DNA of 64,000 nucleotides, taken from G963704535 sp963704535. GTDB taxonomy: Bacteria > Chloroflexota > Chloroflexia > Chloroflexales > Roseiflexaceae. Shown in pieces: positions 16,078 through 25,827 of this stretch; position 1 is the stretch's first letter, and each line of letters begins with the position of its first letter. Both the position numbers and the translations under genes were made by a program. The notes under the pieces were generated by a model. That model was given only the letters and a program-made list of their open reading frames with translations, was not told the DNA's origin and did not search any database. The stretch spans positions 10,230,001 to 10,294,000 of the forward strand of contig OY969916.1 in NCBI GenBank assembly GCA_963704535.1, written 5' to 3'.

Positions 16078-19000
16078 TCACTGCGCGGCGTCGGAGAGCG
16101 GAATGCGGACAAATACCGATGTCCCGCTCTCCGTAGCCGATTTCAATCGTCAGCGTACCACCAAGCTGCGCTACGCGCTCGTCCATGCCGACCAGCCCCA
16201 ACCGGCGCCCGGCGGGCGCACGGTGCATTGCCGTCTCGACGTCGAAGCCGACGCCGTCATCTTCCACGATCAGGGAGATCTCATCGGCACGCCGCTCCAT
16301 GATCAGGCTGACGCTCCGCGCCTGAGCATGCTTAAGCACATTGGTCAGGGCCTCCTGAACCAGCCGGTACAAGGCCGTCTCGACCGCGAGCGGGAGGCCC
16401 GTGCCCTCCAGCCCGGTATTGTGGAAGTCGACGGCGACCAGGGCGCGGGCGAACCAGTCCTCCACGTAGTTCACCAGCGTCGTGACCAGGCCCAGGTCGT
16501 CGAGCGCGGGCGGGCGCAACTGGAGCGCCAGGTTCCGCACATCCCGGCCAATCTGGAGCGCCAGCGCCCGCACCTGCTCCAGGCGGTCGGGGATGGCCCA
16601 GTCGCCGGGAAATTCATCCCGCAGCATCTTGATCTCCAGCAGGAGCGCCGTAAGATTTTGCCCCATCTGGTCGTGCAGTTCGCGCGAGATAGAGCGGCGC
16701 TCTTCCTCCTGCGCCGTCACCAGTTGCCGCAGCAGCTGTTGGCGCGTCTGCTCGCTCCGCTTGCGCTCGTCGATTTCCGACAGCAAGGCCGCATTCGTCT
16801 CTGCCAGCTCGCGGGTGCGCTCCTGTACCCGTGTCTCTAACACGTCGTGAGACTGTTGCACTGCGGCGGCGGCCTGCGCGCGCTCGGTGACGTCCTCGAT
16901 CGCCAGCAGAACCAGCGGCGCCTGATCGGGTGTTTGTTCGATCTGGCGGGCATTGAGCCGCATGGTGCGGGCGCCAAGGTGCGGAAACGTCTGTGTCAGT
17001 TCGGCGTCCTGAAAAGGGGCGTTCCGGGTCAGCAGCGCGTCCAACCGCGCCCGCAGTTCGGGGGTTATCCCACTGCCCGCTGCCTAGATCATAGAAGAGC
17101 ATCCGCTCCGTCTCGGCCGGCGTGACCTGAAACGTCTCGTAGAAGGCGCGATTAGCCGCCTGCACGCATAGGTTCGCGTCGAGGATCAGCAGCGGCTCAC
17201 GCACCGTTTCCACAATCTGCTCGGCGTAGATGCGGGCCTGTTGCACCGATTCGAGCAATTGCTCCCGTTCGGCCTCCACCTGCTTCAGCTTCGTAATGTC
17301 GGAGAAGGTGATCACGACACCGTCGATGACGTTGGCGAGCGTGCGATACGGTCGGAGCCGCATGATCCACCAGGTGTCGATCGCGGTCCCGCGTACCGGC
17401 TCTTCATAGGGGACGAGCGTACGTAGTACCTTCTGCACCAGCGCGTCAAGGTCGCCGTCGCGAAACCGCGGCGCGATATCGGTGATCGGCCGGTCGATAT
17501 CGCTCTCGATCAGGCGGAAGACTTGCGTGGCTGCCGGGGTGAACCGCGCAATGCGCCCATCCCCATGCAGGAAGATCGCCGGAATCTGGGTGCTCGCGAA
17601 GAGATTCTGGAGGTCGCCGTTGGCGCGATCCAGCTCCTCGATTTTCCGGCTCAGCTCAACGTTGACCGTTTGAAGCTCTTCGTTGATCGATTGAAGCTCC
17701 TCCTTCGAGGTCTGCATCTCTTCATTGGCCGATTGCAGCTCTTCGTTGAACGAAAGCAGCTCCTCGTTGGCGGCCCCGAGGTCGGTATTCGCATCCTCCA
17801 GCTCCGCAATCGTGGCCTGTAGCGCGTCATGCGTGATCTGGAGCTCCTGCGCGAGCTGCTGGGCGAGCGAAGCCCCGGTCTGAGGCAACTCAGGTGTCGC
17901 GTGCGCCTGGGCCGAGTCCAGGGCCGGGCCAATGTCCTGAAAGATCACCAGCAATTCGCCGGAGTCCGGCCCAAGCTCGGACAGCGACCGGACGATCAGG
18001 TTGAGCCGCTGCACGCCGCCCGGCGTCTCGATCGCCAGATTCGCATGGACTGCGGGCGTGCGGTGCTTGCGGGCCGTACGGATCGCCGTTTGGAGGTGCG
18101 CCCGCAGATCGGGGTGCGCCATCGTGCGGATGTCCAGGCTGGGCGCACCCGTCGATGGTTCGAGATACGCGCCGGTGCGGCCGGAGAAATAGACGATCTG
18201 GTTCTGCTCATTGATGATCACGGCTGGTGGGGTATACTGCGCCAGCAACACGCGTTCAAGGATCTGACCGACATCCGGTTCCTTGCTCGCCGCTCCGCGC
18301 GATCCAGTCCCGTAGTGCCTGATTGGCCGGCGAATCGGCTCGATGAGCGGGAAGTCGACCTGGGGGCGAACGAGTTGGTCACTGCGCTGGAACACCCGGT
18401 GCTGCTTGTCCACCGTACGGAACAACTCCGGATGCACCGCTATACTCTCGGAGGGGCCGAGAAAGAGATACCCCCCAGGTGCGAGGGCGTAGTGGAACAG
18501 GGGAAAGAGCTTGCGCTGCAAATCGGCATCGAGGTAGATCAGCAGGTTCCGGCAGGAGAGCAGATCGATCCGCGCGAAGGGCGGGTCGCTGATCAGATTG
18601 TGGGTCGAGAAGATACACAGGTCGCGAATCGCTTTGGCGGCCTGGTAGCCGTGCTGCGCCTTGGTGAAGAACCGCGCCAACCGCTCGCCGGAGACATGCT
18701 CGGCGATACTCTCGGCATACCGGCCCTGCCGTGCGACATCCAGCGCCGGTGCGTCGATGTCGGTCGCGAACACCTGCACGGGTGGTGGCGACTCACGCTG
18801 GGCCAGGTGCTCGTGCAGCAGGATGGCGAGCGTGTACGCCTCCTCGCCGGTGGCGCAGCCGGGCACCCAGACGCGCACCGGCCTGTCGGCGTCTTTGTTG
18901 CGGAAGAGATTCGGGATGACGGTGCCGGCGAGGGCGTCGAATGCTGCGGGATCGCGGAAGAAAGACGTCACGCTGATCAGCAGGTCCTGAAAGAGCCCAT

Positions 19001-19841
19001 CGACCTCTGGCCGGTCCTGGCGCAGGCGCTCGACATAAGCATCCAATGATCCGACCTGCGCCACCTGCATACGGCGGGCGATGCGCCGCAGGAGCGTGGC
19101 TGGCTTGTAGTGGCGGAAGTCGTGCCCCGTCGCGCGCAGCAGGATGGCGCAGATCGCGGCAATCCCTGCGGCAGTCTCGGCGGACGCGCCGTCAGATTCG
19201 GCGGCGTGCGCTGTATGGTTCGCTACGTGCTGGGTGTATGCGAGCAGTTGCATCGGCATCTGCCCGATCGGCACGACGTGATCGACGACCCCGCGCGCGA
19301 TGGCGCTGCGCGGCATGGCATCGTACTGGGCCGACTCAGGCGCCTGCACCATGGTCATCCCGCCATAGTCCTTGATCGCCAGCAGTCCGAGCGTACCGTC
19401 GGCCCCAGAGCCGGAGAGGACGATGCCGACGGCGTGGTTGCCCTGGTCGGCGGCGAGGGATCGGAAGAAGTGGTCGATCGGCAGCCGGTGACCATGGACC
19501 TCGGCCGGGGTCGCCAGAAACAAGCTGCCCTGGTCGATCGTGAGGGTCGTATTGGGCGGGATGAGGTAGACGTGGTCCGGCGCGACCGGCATCCGATTCG
19601 CGACTGGGCGCACCGGCATCCGCGTGTGCGGCGCAAGTAATTCCGGCAGGAGGCTGGGCTGCTGGGGATCGAGATGCTGGACAAGTACGAACGCCATCCC
19701 GCTGTCCGGCGGCATGTGGGAGAAGAAGGTCTCGAACGCTTCCAGGCCACCGGCCGAGGCGCCAATGCCGACGATAAAGCCCGGTCGGGGCAACGTGCCG
19801 CTGTCCTGCTGCTCCACCGGCGGTTTGGTATGCTCTGGCAT
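16078..19841 (-). CDS. CheB-CheR-PAS-histidine kinase fusion (two frameshifts)
   Basis: A corrected product of about 1,253 residues from ATG 19841. Order: CheB methylesterase (triad S29, H56, D148), CheR methyltransferase (about 225-475, with the S-adenosylmethionine loop near VPGCATGEEAYTL), coiled coil rich in NEELQS repeats (about 650-710), PAS domains, HisKA_3 dimerisation helix (SRELHDQMGQNL) and HATPase. An extra base in a C5 run near 17070 shifts the frame at WDNP. A second, in an AAA near 16140, hides the true tail TESGTSVFVRIPLSDAAQ. Removing both gives an exact frame. It is a soluble sensor, probably controlling the NarL protein downstream. Confidence 0.85.
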
Positions 19842-19864
19842 GGGTGCGCCTCTTGTCGGGCTCA

Positions 19865-19963
19865 GAGGCTGTCTGAAAAGGGGGAGTTTGAGGAGCTGCC
19901 CCCTCAAGAACCCCCTTTCCACCACGGACTACGAGCGACAAATCAACCTTTTCAGCCAGTCTC
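19865..19963. mobile_element. MITE (family B), 99 bp, with TCA target duplication
   Basis: Ends GAGGCTGTCTGAAAAGG and TTTTCAGCCAGTCTC are inverted repeats, flanked by TCA on both sides (19862-19864 and 19964-19966). The right TCA is the complement of the TGA stop of the 85-residue gene, so the insertion preserved that stop codon. The internal hairpin is GGGGGAGTTTGAGG / CCCCCTCAAGAACCCCC. Confidence 0.75.
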
Positions 19964-20221
19964 TCATGAAGTCTCTATCTGCTGCTGAACGTGGCGGTGT
20001 CGTTTGGCCGCATCTTCGCTGTTCGTCTCAAGCCAGCGCCGGAAGTGCTCCTCAGACACACCAGTTACTTCGATTCGGTGCGCCTGGGTGGGCATCTCTG
20101 GATAGTCTCCGTTGAAGTCGGGTGCAGCGAAGCGGATGATCGTGTGGTTATCGCCGATATACACATCGGTGATCAGGTCGACATTGATATACTGGCGTTC
20201 GCTGATTTTGACCAACCGCAT
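19964..20221 (-). CDS. small hypothetical protein (85 aa)
   Basis: Starts at the second of two adjacent ATG codons (20221), six bases after GAGGAGG; the first would be too close. MRLVKISERQYINVDLITDV reads like a strand-rich domain, with a charged C terminus. No family is recognised. A promoter-like element at 20414-20430 points toward it. A MITE sits on its stop codon. Confidence 0.6.
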   Translation of the reverse strand: MRLVKISERQYINVDLITDVYIGDNHTIIRFAAPDFNGDYPEMPTQAHRIEVTGVSEEHFRRWLETNSEDAAKRHRHVQQQIETS

Positions 20222-20302
20222 CATCGACCTCCTCGTAGCTGCATCATAGTGTACTTCAACAGCGGGGCAACCCCATCCCGACCTTCCCGCAGATAGGATT
20301 AT

Positions 20303-20470
20303 ATGAGCGATCCTTATCACGAACCGCTTGATCCGTATCAGGCGCCAGGTGATGTGATGGGGCTTGATGCTCAGGGGCGAACAGGCAGGATGTCGTTTGG
20401 AGGAGCGTTCGCCGTCAGTATACCACAGATGCGCCGACGACGCGGGAAGGCCCTGATCCTCGGCTGTTGA
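20303..20470 (+). CDS. candidate micro-protein (55 aa)
   Basis: ATG at 20303 with a weak TAGGAT site. The N terminus MSDPYHEPLDPYQAPGDV is acidic and looks translated; the end is Arg-rich. It crosses the promoter-like element at 20414, which argues against it. Low confidence. Confidence 0.2.
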   Translation: MSDPYHEPLDPYQAPGDVMGLDAQGRTGRMSFGGAFAVSIPQMRRRRGKALILGC

Positions 20471-20502
20471 TGCTGGCACAGCAGGCGTATCTGTGGTATA
20501 GT
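20414..20502. promoter_or_regulatory. divergent pair of TGTGGTATACT promoter-like elements
   Basis: Minus-strand copy ATCTGTGGTATACTGAC (complement of 20414-20430) faces the 85-residue gene. Plus-strand copy ATCTGTGGTATAGT (20489-20502) faces the gene at 20931 and groESL2. The same arrangement recurs at 30949-31041, and a single copy is at 29601-29615. They look like extended -10 boxes. Confidence 0.5.
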
Positions 20503-20930
20503 AGGCGAGTCCATTATCCCCATCGATGCAACGAAACTTCCGAAATCGAGCGGATCGCTCGCCTCGATCGCCGGGCGCCTGAGTGGGATCAAGCGGTTTG
20601 CGATGTAGCACGGTCGTGGTTAGCCGCAGGGCGGCTCCACCCTTGCGTCGTCGGCAACGCCTGCTGTCCCGCGCACGCTTGCAACACTGCAACCGGGACC
20701 TCCAGCCACGGTTGCCTATCCAATTTCATGGACCGCTTCGGCCATCCAACTGCAAGTCGCCCATGGGAAGCCCATCCGAACCATCATCCGCCCGATGAAT
20801 GATGCGACACCATCAGCGCGTGTGGGAATCCACGCCGGTTCGCGCGCCTGATGAACTCGTATATGCCTAACCGCGCGCTGGCGTAGAACCGGACGCCGTC
20901 GATCGACACGCTGAAGTATCCAGGAGTGCC

Positions 20931-21167
20931 ATGCTATTCTTCGTTTGGTACGACGACCGCCCGAAGGCGCTGATCGTGGAAAAGATTCAGGCTGCAATCG
21001 CCGCCTACGTCGAGCGATTTAAGACGCGCCCCAGCCTAGTGCTGGTCAATGCGGTCGATCATGTGGAAATGCCGGTCGACCCGGTGGAGCTGATTGACGT
21101 GCTGGTGCGCAGTGAGCCGACGGTTCAACCCAACACCTTCTGGGTCCAGCATCTGGTTCCAGCATGA
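20931..21167 (+). CDS. hypothetical protein upstream of groESL2 (78 aa)
   Basis: ATG 20931 follows AGGAG. MLFFVWYDDRPKALIVEKIQ begins a compact alpha/beta-like sequence with VDHVEMPVDPVELIDVLV; no cysteine or membrane segment. No family recognised. groES2 starts 63 bp later, so it is probably the first gene of that transcript. Confidence 0.65.
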   Translation: MLFFVWYDDRPKALIVEKIQAAIAAYVERFKTRPSLVLVNAVDHVEMPVDPVELIDVLVRSEPTVQPNTFWVQHLVPA

Positions 21168-21230
21168 GGATAGTTCGAAGGCCCCGCGCAGCAGAACCCA
21201 AGTTAGTCTAACGAGGAGGTATTCTAAGCT

Positions 21231-21539
21231 ATGGCAGCGGACATTCGCATTCGGCCCCTGGCAGACCGCGTGGTGGTCAAGCCGGCGGAGCGTGAGGAGA
21301 AGACCAAGGGCGGGATCTTCCTGCCCGATACGGCCAATAAGGAGCGCCCGATGGAGGGCACGGTACTGGCCGTCGGCGAGGGCCGCCTGGACGACAACGG
21401 CCGGCACGTGCCGATGAATGTCAAGGTCGGCGACAAGGTGCTGTTCGCCAAGTACGGCGGCACCGAGTACAAGGTCGACGACGTCGAGTACCTGATTCTT
21501 TCCGAGAAGGATATCCTGGGTATTATCCAAGAACTGTGA
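21231..21539 (+). CDS. groES: 10 kDa co-chaperonin, copy 2
   Basis: 102 residues, nearly identical to copy 1; the mobile loop reads REEKTKGGIFLPDTA. GAGGAGG lies 11 bp before the ATG. groEL2 follows after 45 bp. No CIRCE element is visible upstream. Confidence 0.96.
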   Translation: MAADIRIRPLADRVVVKPAEREEKTKGGIFLPDTANKERPMEGTVLAVGEGRLDDNGRHVPMNVKVGDKVLFAKYGGTEYKVDDVEYLILSEKDILGIIQEL

Positions 21540-21584
21540 AACGCAACACGCAAGATGATTTTGTAGAGCAGGAGTTCCAAACCT

Positions 21585-23231
21585 ATGTCGAAGCAACTTG
21601 TATTCGGGGAAGAGGCGCGCAGCGCGTTCAAGCGCGGCGTCGATATCGTGGCGGAGGCGGTCAAGACCACGCTCGGCCCACGCGGCCGCAATGTGGCGCT
21701 CGATAAGAAATTCGGCGCCCCGACCATCACCCACGACGGCGTGACGGTCGCTAAGGAGATCGAGCTGAAGGACCCCTTCGAAAATATGGGCGCCCGGTTG
21801 CTGGTCGAGGTCGCCACCAAGACCAACGATGTCGCCGGCGATGGCACCACCACCGCCACCGTGCTGGCCCAGGCGATCGTCAACGAGGGGCTCAAGATGG
21901 TGGCTGCCGGCGCCAACCCGATGCTGCTCAAGCGCGGCCTCGACAAGGGTGCCGAGGCGGTCGTCGCCGAGCTGAAGAGCCTGGCCAAGCCGGTGCGCGA
22001 CCGCGCCGATATCGCGCACGTGGCCTCGATCTCGGCCGCCGACACCGAGATCGGCGACCTGATCGCCGAGGTGATGGAGAAGGTCGGCAAGGATGGCGTG
22101 ATCACGGTCGAGGAGAGCAAGGGCATCGCCTTCGAGAAGGAGTACACCGAGGGCATGCAGATCGACCGCGGGTATGTCTCGGCCTACTTTGCCACCAACC
22201 AGGAGCGCATGGAGGCCGAGCTTGAGGAGCCCTACATCCTGATCACCGATACGAAGCTTGCCGGGCTCTCTGAGATTCTGCCGGTGCTGGAGAAGGTCTT
22301 GCAGGTCACCAAGAACCTGGTGATCATCGCCGAGGATGTTGATGGTGAGGCGCTGGCGACCCTGGTAGTCAACAAGCTGCGTGGCACGATCAACCCGCTG
22401 GCGATCAAGGCGCCCGGCTTCGGCGACCGCCGCAAGGCCATGCTCCAGGATATCGCGATCCTGACCGGCGGCACAGTGATCTCATCGGAGATCGGTCGCA
22501 AGCTCGACAGCGCCACGATCGACGACCTGGGCCGCGCCCGCCGCGTGGTGTCCGACAAGGACACCACCACCTTTATCGAGGGCCGCGGCGACGAGGCGGC
22601 GATCCGCGCTCGGATCGAGCAGATCCGCGCCCAGACCGAGACCACCACCAGCGACTACGATCGCGAGAAGCTCCAGGAGCGGCTGGCCAAACTGGCCGGC
22701 GGCGTGGCGGTGCTCAAGGTCGGCGCGGCGACCGAGCCAGAGCTGAAGGAGAAGAAGCATCGCGTCGAGGATGCGCTCTCGACCGCCCGCGCGGCAGTGG
22801 AGGAGGGCATCGTCCCCGGTGGTGGCGTGGCGCTGATCAACGCTATTCCGGCGCTGGACAAGGTCCAGACCAACAACGACGACGAACGTCTCGGCGTGCA
22901 GATCCTGCGCCGCGCGCTTGAGGAGCCGCTACGCATCCTGGCCCGCAACGCCGGCGAAGAGGGCGCCGTAGTCATCGACGCGGTGCGCCGCCAGCAACAG
23001 GAGCGCGGCGACACCAGCTACGGCTTCAATGTGATGACCGGCGAGTACGGCTCGATGCTGGAGCAGGGCGTGGTCGACCCGGTCAAGGTCACTCGCAGCG
23101 CCGTTCAGAACGCCGTCTCGATCGCCGGCTTGCTGCTGACCACCGAGGCGCTGATCACCGACATCCCCGAGGCCACTTCTGTGGGCGGGATGCCGGGTGG
23201 GATGCCGGGTGGCGGCGGGATGGACTTCTAA
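21585..23231 (+). CDS. groEL: 60 kDa chaperonin, copy 2
   Basis: 548 residues with all GroEL hallmarks (TTLGPRGRN, DGTTTATVLAQ, C-terminal GGM tail). It differs from copy 1 mainly in the apical domain (SAYFATNQERMEAELEEPYI) and at scattered surface positions. Its stop is TAA in the same place as in copy 1, which shows that the TAA at the copy 1 MITE junction is the original codon. Two chaperonins may serve different substrates or conditions (inference). Confidence 0.97.
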   Translation: MSKQLVFGEEARSAFKRGVDIVAEAVKTTLGPRGRNVALDKKFGAPTITHDGVTVAKEIELKDPFENMGARLLVEVATKTNDVAGDGTTTATVLAQAIVNEGLKMVAAGANPMLLKRGLDKGAEAVVAELKSLAKPVRDRADIAHVASISAADTEIGDLIAEVMEKVGKDGVITVEESKGIAFEKEYTEGMQIDRGYVSAYFATNQERMEAELEEPYILITDTKLAGLSEILPVLEKVLQVTKNLVIIAEDVDGEALATLVVNKLRGTINPLAIKAPGFGDRRKAMLQDIAILTGGTVISSEIGRKLDSATIDDLGRARRVVSDKDTTTFIEGRGDEAAIRARIEQIRAQTETTTSDYDREKLQERLAKLAGGVAVLKVGAATEPELKEKKHRVEDALSTARAAVEEGIVPGGGVALINAIPALDKVQTNNDDERLGVQILRRALEEPLRILARNAGEEGAVVIDAVRRQQQERGDTSYGFNVMTGEYGSMLEQGVVDPVKVTRSAVQNAVSIAGLLLTTEALITDIPEATSVGGMPGGMPGGGGMDF

Positions 23232-23243
23232 ATCCAATACCTT

Positions 23244-23501
23244 TCAAATAAGACCTGACAGGTCTGGAGCAGGCGCTTTCGATGCCTCCCAAGACCTGTC
23301 AGGTCTGAGCACGACCGTAACGGTGTTGAAGAGTTGGAGCACCTGGCCGACCAGAAAGGTGCCCAGGCCCTGCGCCGCGCCGGCAATGTTCGCCTGGATA
23401 TCGGTGGTCATGGCAGCGATACCGTCACTAATTGGCGCTTTGATCACCTCAGGAACAATCCGCTGGTATTGCTGTAGCAGCCCATCGCCGACCGCCTGCA
23501 T
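23244..23501 (-). CDS. doubtful hypothetical protein (85 aa)
   Basis: ATG 23501 has a GAGGAAG site. The sequence MQAVGDGLLQQYQRIVPEVI then becomes Ala/Gly/Leu-rich, and the last 20 residues are read through the groEL2 terminator repeat. It could be a truncated gene with a replaced tail. No family recognised. Confidence 0.3.
   Translation of the reverse strand: MQAVGDGLLQQYQRIVPEVIKAPISDGIAAMTTDIQANIAGAAQGLGTFLVGQVLQLFNTVTVVLRPDRSWEASKAPAPDLSGLI
23251..23306. terminator. inverted repeat terminator after groEL2
   Basis: AGACCTGACAGGTCT (23251-23265) and its complement (23292-23306) are each nearly self-palindromic and together form a 15-bp stem with a 26-nt loop. It lies 20 bp after the groEL2 stop. 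There is no strong T tract. Confidence 0.55.
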
Positions 23502-23652
23502 CCGCTCGCTTCCTCGCTTGGCGCGCTTCATAAACGTGGTCCCGTTCACTTTGCCATGAACGGGACCACTTCCAAAAGGTGTTGCGGTATGGTCGGGCTT
23601 ACCGAAGTCTTCCACGCTGAACCAGGTTCACGATACCCAGTAACACAACCGC

Positions 23653-24100
23653 TCAGTCTGCGGAGCGCGGTTGTTCCGCACGTAGCTTGAGCGCCTTATT
23701 CATCTCTCTAAAGCCGCGTCGGATATCGGTATTACGGCCATTAGCGCGGAGCGGGGCCAGTAGCCCGGTGAAGATTTCGCGCTGCGTAAAGCGCACCCGG
23801 TCGGCGTCAAGTGACTCGATGGTGAAAATGTGCTCGACATCAAGCAAACCGGGCATCAACATCTGTCCAAGCCAGCGCATCTCATGGTTCGGTTCGGCTT
23901 TCATCACCGTCGGCCGGCTGGTCTTCCCCGCTGTACCGGAGGGCCGGATCGTGACTTCGAGCTGTGTCCCTGTCGTGGGCTCGCCGTCCACACGGTGAAT
24001 GAACGGGTTCCACTTCGGAAAACTGGCGAAATCGGTGAGGACGTGCCACACGCGCTCGGCAGAAGCTTGAATGTCAATTTCATGAGTTCATCTGTTTCAT
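23653..24100 (-). CDS. SRPBCC (START-like) domain protein, frameshift near its start
   Basis: About 148 residues after correction. Hydrophobic-ligand-binding fold of the polyketide cyclase type: EIDIQASAERVWHVLTDF, then FPKWNPFI, and the C-terminal amphipathic helix RRGFREMNKALKLRAE. The ATG at 24100 follows AGGAG and overlaps the BON gene stop (ATGA), a clear coupling signal. One extra base around 24083 separates MKQMNS from EIDIQ. Removing it gives an exact frame. The ligand is unknown. Confidence 0.7.
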
Positions 24101-25068
24101 GGTCTGTCTCCTAGTGTATTTACGAGCTCTCGGTCTTGCACGCGCGCTTGCCTGGGCACCAGTACGTCGGCGGCGCGGTACGGGTAGGGCGGTTGCCAGT
24201 CCGCCGCCGGCACGGCAAAGGCAGCCGGGTCGAACGCATCGCAGCGGGCCGCCTCCATCCCACTGATGCGCAGCACTACGGCGCCGGTCGTGACGGCGCG
24301 CACCGCGCTGATCGGGATGACGACCCGGCGCTCCGGCTGCTGCGCTGGATCATGGCCCATATCGTCGTCATCTACGCGATCGGGGAAGTGCCCGCAGGCC
24401 ACGAACGCCGTCACGCGGCGGTGGCGCTGACTGATGATCACCCGCTCCACCCGGCCCAGGCGCAGCGCAGACGTGTAGATCTCCTGCCCGATCCTCGGCT
24501 GTAGCACTCGCTGATCGTCGGCGTCCCGCGCCCTGCCAGGCGCCTGGATGTTATTGACAATCCCGCGCACCAGCGGAAGATGAGCCGCACACGCCTCGGC
24601 GGCGGCGCGCAGGTCGGCGCTACTGGCCGCGCTGCTCAGGTAGACCACGCCGTGGCGCGCATGGACATACATCAGTTGCCCGTGGGTCGTCTCGTCGATC
24701 GCCAACGCCTGGGCGACCATCATGGTCAGCGCGCCATCGTTCACGATGCGGTTCTCAACTCCCAACACGCCCGGCACCGCCCACGCGGCGCGCTCCGCTC
24801 GGAGCATGTTCTCCGGCCCTGTCATATGGCCGCGCAACACGACCATGCCGCCCTGCACATCGGCCGTGATGTCGCCGTCATCGAGTGCGCGCAGGCGAAC
24901 ATCGGCCCAGAGCGCCCGGTCGATTGCTTCGCCGATCGCCCGGTCGTCACGGTAGGCCGGCAGGCCATCGAGTTCGCGGCGCTTGGCGGTCAGATGTACC
25001 CGACCGGCGTGCCCATCGGTCGCCATGATCGGCGCCCCGATCACCAATTCTCGTCTCGGTTCAGCCAT
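24097..25068 (-). CDS. BON-domain protein with PRC-barrel-like ends
   Basis: 323 residues, no signal peptide. Two BON-like domains (about 42-109 with VRLRALDDGDITADVQGGMV, and about 114-174 with GVVYLSS) are framed by short barrel-like segments near the N terminus (ELVIGAPIMATDGHAGRVH) and in the C-terminal third (GQEIYTSALRLGRVERVII). BON domains bind phospholipid or sit in envelope-stress proteins. The next gene (SRPBCC) overlaps its stop. A dispersed TGTCAGG repeat lies upstream. Confidence 0.7.
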   Translation of the reverse strand: MAEPRRELVIGAPIMATDGHAGRVHLTAKRRELDGLPAYRDDRAIGEAIDRALWADVRLRALDDGDITADVQGGMVVLRGHMTGPENMLRAERAAWAVPGVLGVENRIVNDGALTMMVAQALAIDETTHGQLMYVHARHGVVYLSSAASSADLRAAAEACAAHLPLVRGIVNNIQAPGRARDADDQRVLQPRIGQEIYTSALRLGRVERVIISQRHRRVTAFVACGHFPDRVDDDDMGHDPAQQPERRVVIPISAVRAVTTGAVVLRISGMEAARCDAFDPAAFAVPAADWQPPYPYRAADVLVPRQARVQDRELVNTLGDRP

Positions 25069-25091
25069 GATCTTGAGCCTCTCTGCCCTTT

Positions 25092-25131
25092 CCCACTTTT
25101 CCAGAACTGTAAAGCACCGAAGAACCTTGTT
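25092..25131. repeat. single MITE arm (family A)
   Basis: CCAGAACTGTAAAGCACCG followed by AAGAACCTTGT matches the right arm of family A elements. No second arm is seen. Confidence 0.5.
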
Positions 25132-25140
25132 TCTCCAGTC

Positions 25141-25222
25141 TAGCAGGGTGGCGCCGGATTAGGTAGCGGGGAGACTCAGCCTGCGGTATCAGGATATACC
25201 TGACAGTGTGGGGGTTAATTGC
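25141..25222. promoter_or_regulatory. dispersed regulatory repeat, copy 4
   Basis: About 80 bp nearly shared with 28515-28600: AGCAGGGTGGCG, GGTAGCGGGGAGA, then ATCAGG-ATATA-CCTGACAGTGTGGGG (core 25199-25213). It lies upstream of the BON-SRPBCC genes. 25223-25346 shows nothing further. Confidence 0.5.
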
Positions 25223-25346
25223 TTTTCGCGCCATGAGGATTTGATATGGAGAAGATCCGGAGGGGGTCAACGACCCTTTCCTCGTGGTTGCCAATTGATT
25301 ATTCTCGTTTCTCTTTCTCTGGCCGGCGATCACGGTAATCCAGCTC

Positions 25347-25763
25347 TTATGCGACCGGATAGACGCGCGGAGCGCCGCTGGCTGCCCCGACGCTGAAGAC
25401 CGGCCGCACGTAGCGGGCGACGCAGGCGAGCAGGTCGTCGAGGCCAAATGGTTTGGCCAGGCACACGATCGACCCCGGCACAAGCAGTGGCGCGGCCTCC
25501 TCCGGCGCGGCGGTCACCAGCACAATCGGCATGGTCAGCAGACCAGCCGCGCGCAACTGTACGATCAGTTCGGCCCCGCTCATGCCGGGCATCCATAGGT
25601 TCAGCAGGAGCAGCGCGGGGGGATAGCGAGCGATGCTGGCCAGCGCGCGTGCGCCATTCGCCGCCGAGTAGGCAACATAGCCCTCCTCAGTCAACACGTC
25701 AAGGATCATCTCGACGATCGCGGCGTCATTGTCGACAACCAGGATGCTGCCTGTGCGCTGCAC
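25347..25763 (-). CDS. receiver-domain protein lacking the phosphoacceptor Asp
   Basis: 138 residues, one CheY-like domain. The acidic pocket (VVDNDAA), switch Thr (VLVTAAP) and Lys (LAKPF) are kept, but the phosphorylated position is Asn55 (LLLLNLWMPGMSG, where LDLWMPGMSG is expected). It may be a pseudo-receiver that works without phosphorylation; a single G-to-A change or a sequencing error would also give Asn. It lies 64 bp after the slipin gene. Confidence 0.8.
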   Translation of the reverse strand: MQRTGSILVVDNDAAIVEMILDVLTEEGYVAYSAANGARALASIARYPPALLLLNLWMPGMSGAELIVQLRAAGLLTMPIVLVTAAPEEAAPLLVPGSIVCLAKPFGLDDLLACVARYVRPVFSVGAASGAPRVYPVA

Positions 25764-25827
25764 TGCTTTCCTTTCCGAGCCGTGCCGGCCCGATATGTGT
25801 ATGCGCTAGATACCCGCTGCGACTGGT

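Larger units (their letters stand above)
20222..20930. other. region with promoter elements, no firm gene
   Basis: Long overlapping frames here have poor composition and no ribosome sites. The stretch holds the paired elements at 20414 and 20489 and one candidate micro-ORF at 20303. Confidence 0.45.

Noticed and set aside
20467..20802. 111-residue plus-strand frame
   Set aside because: No ribosome site, Cys/His/Pro-rich odd composition, and it overlaps a promoter-like element.
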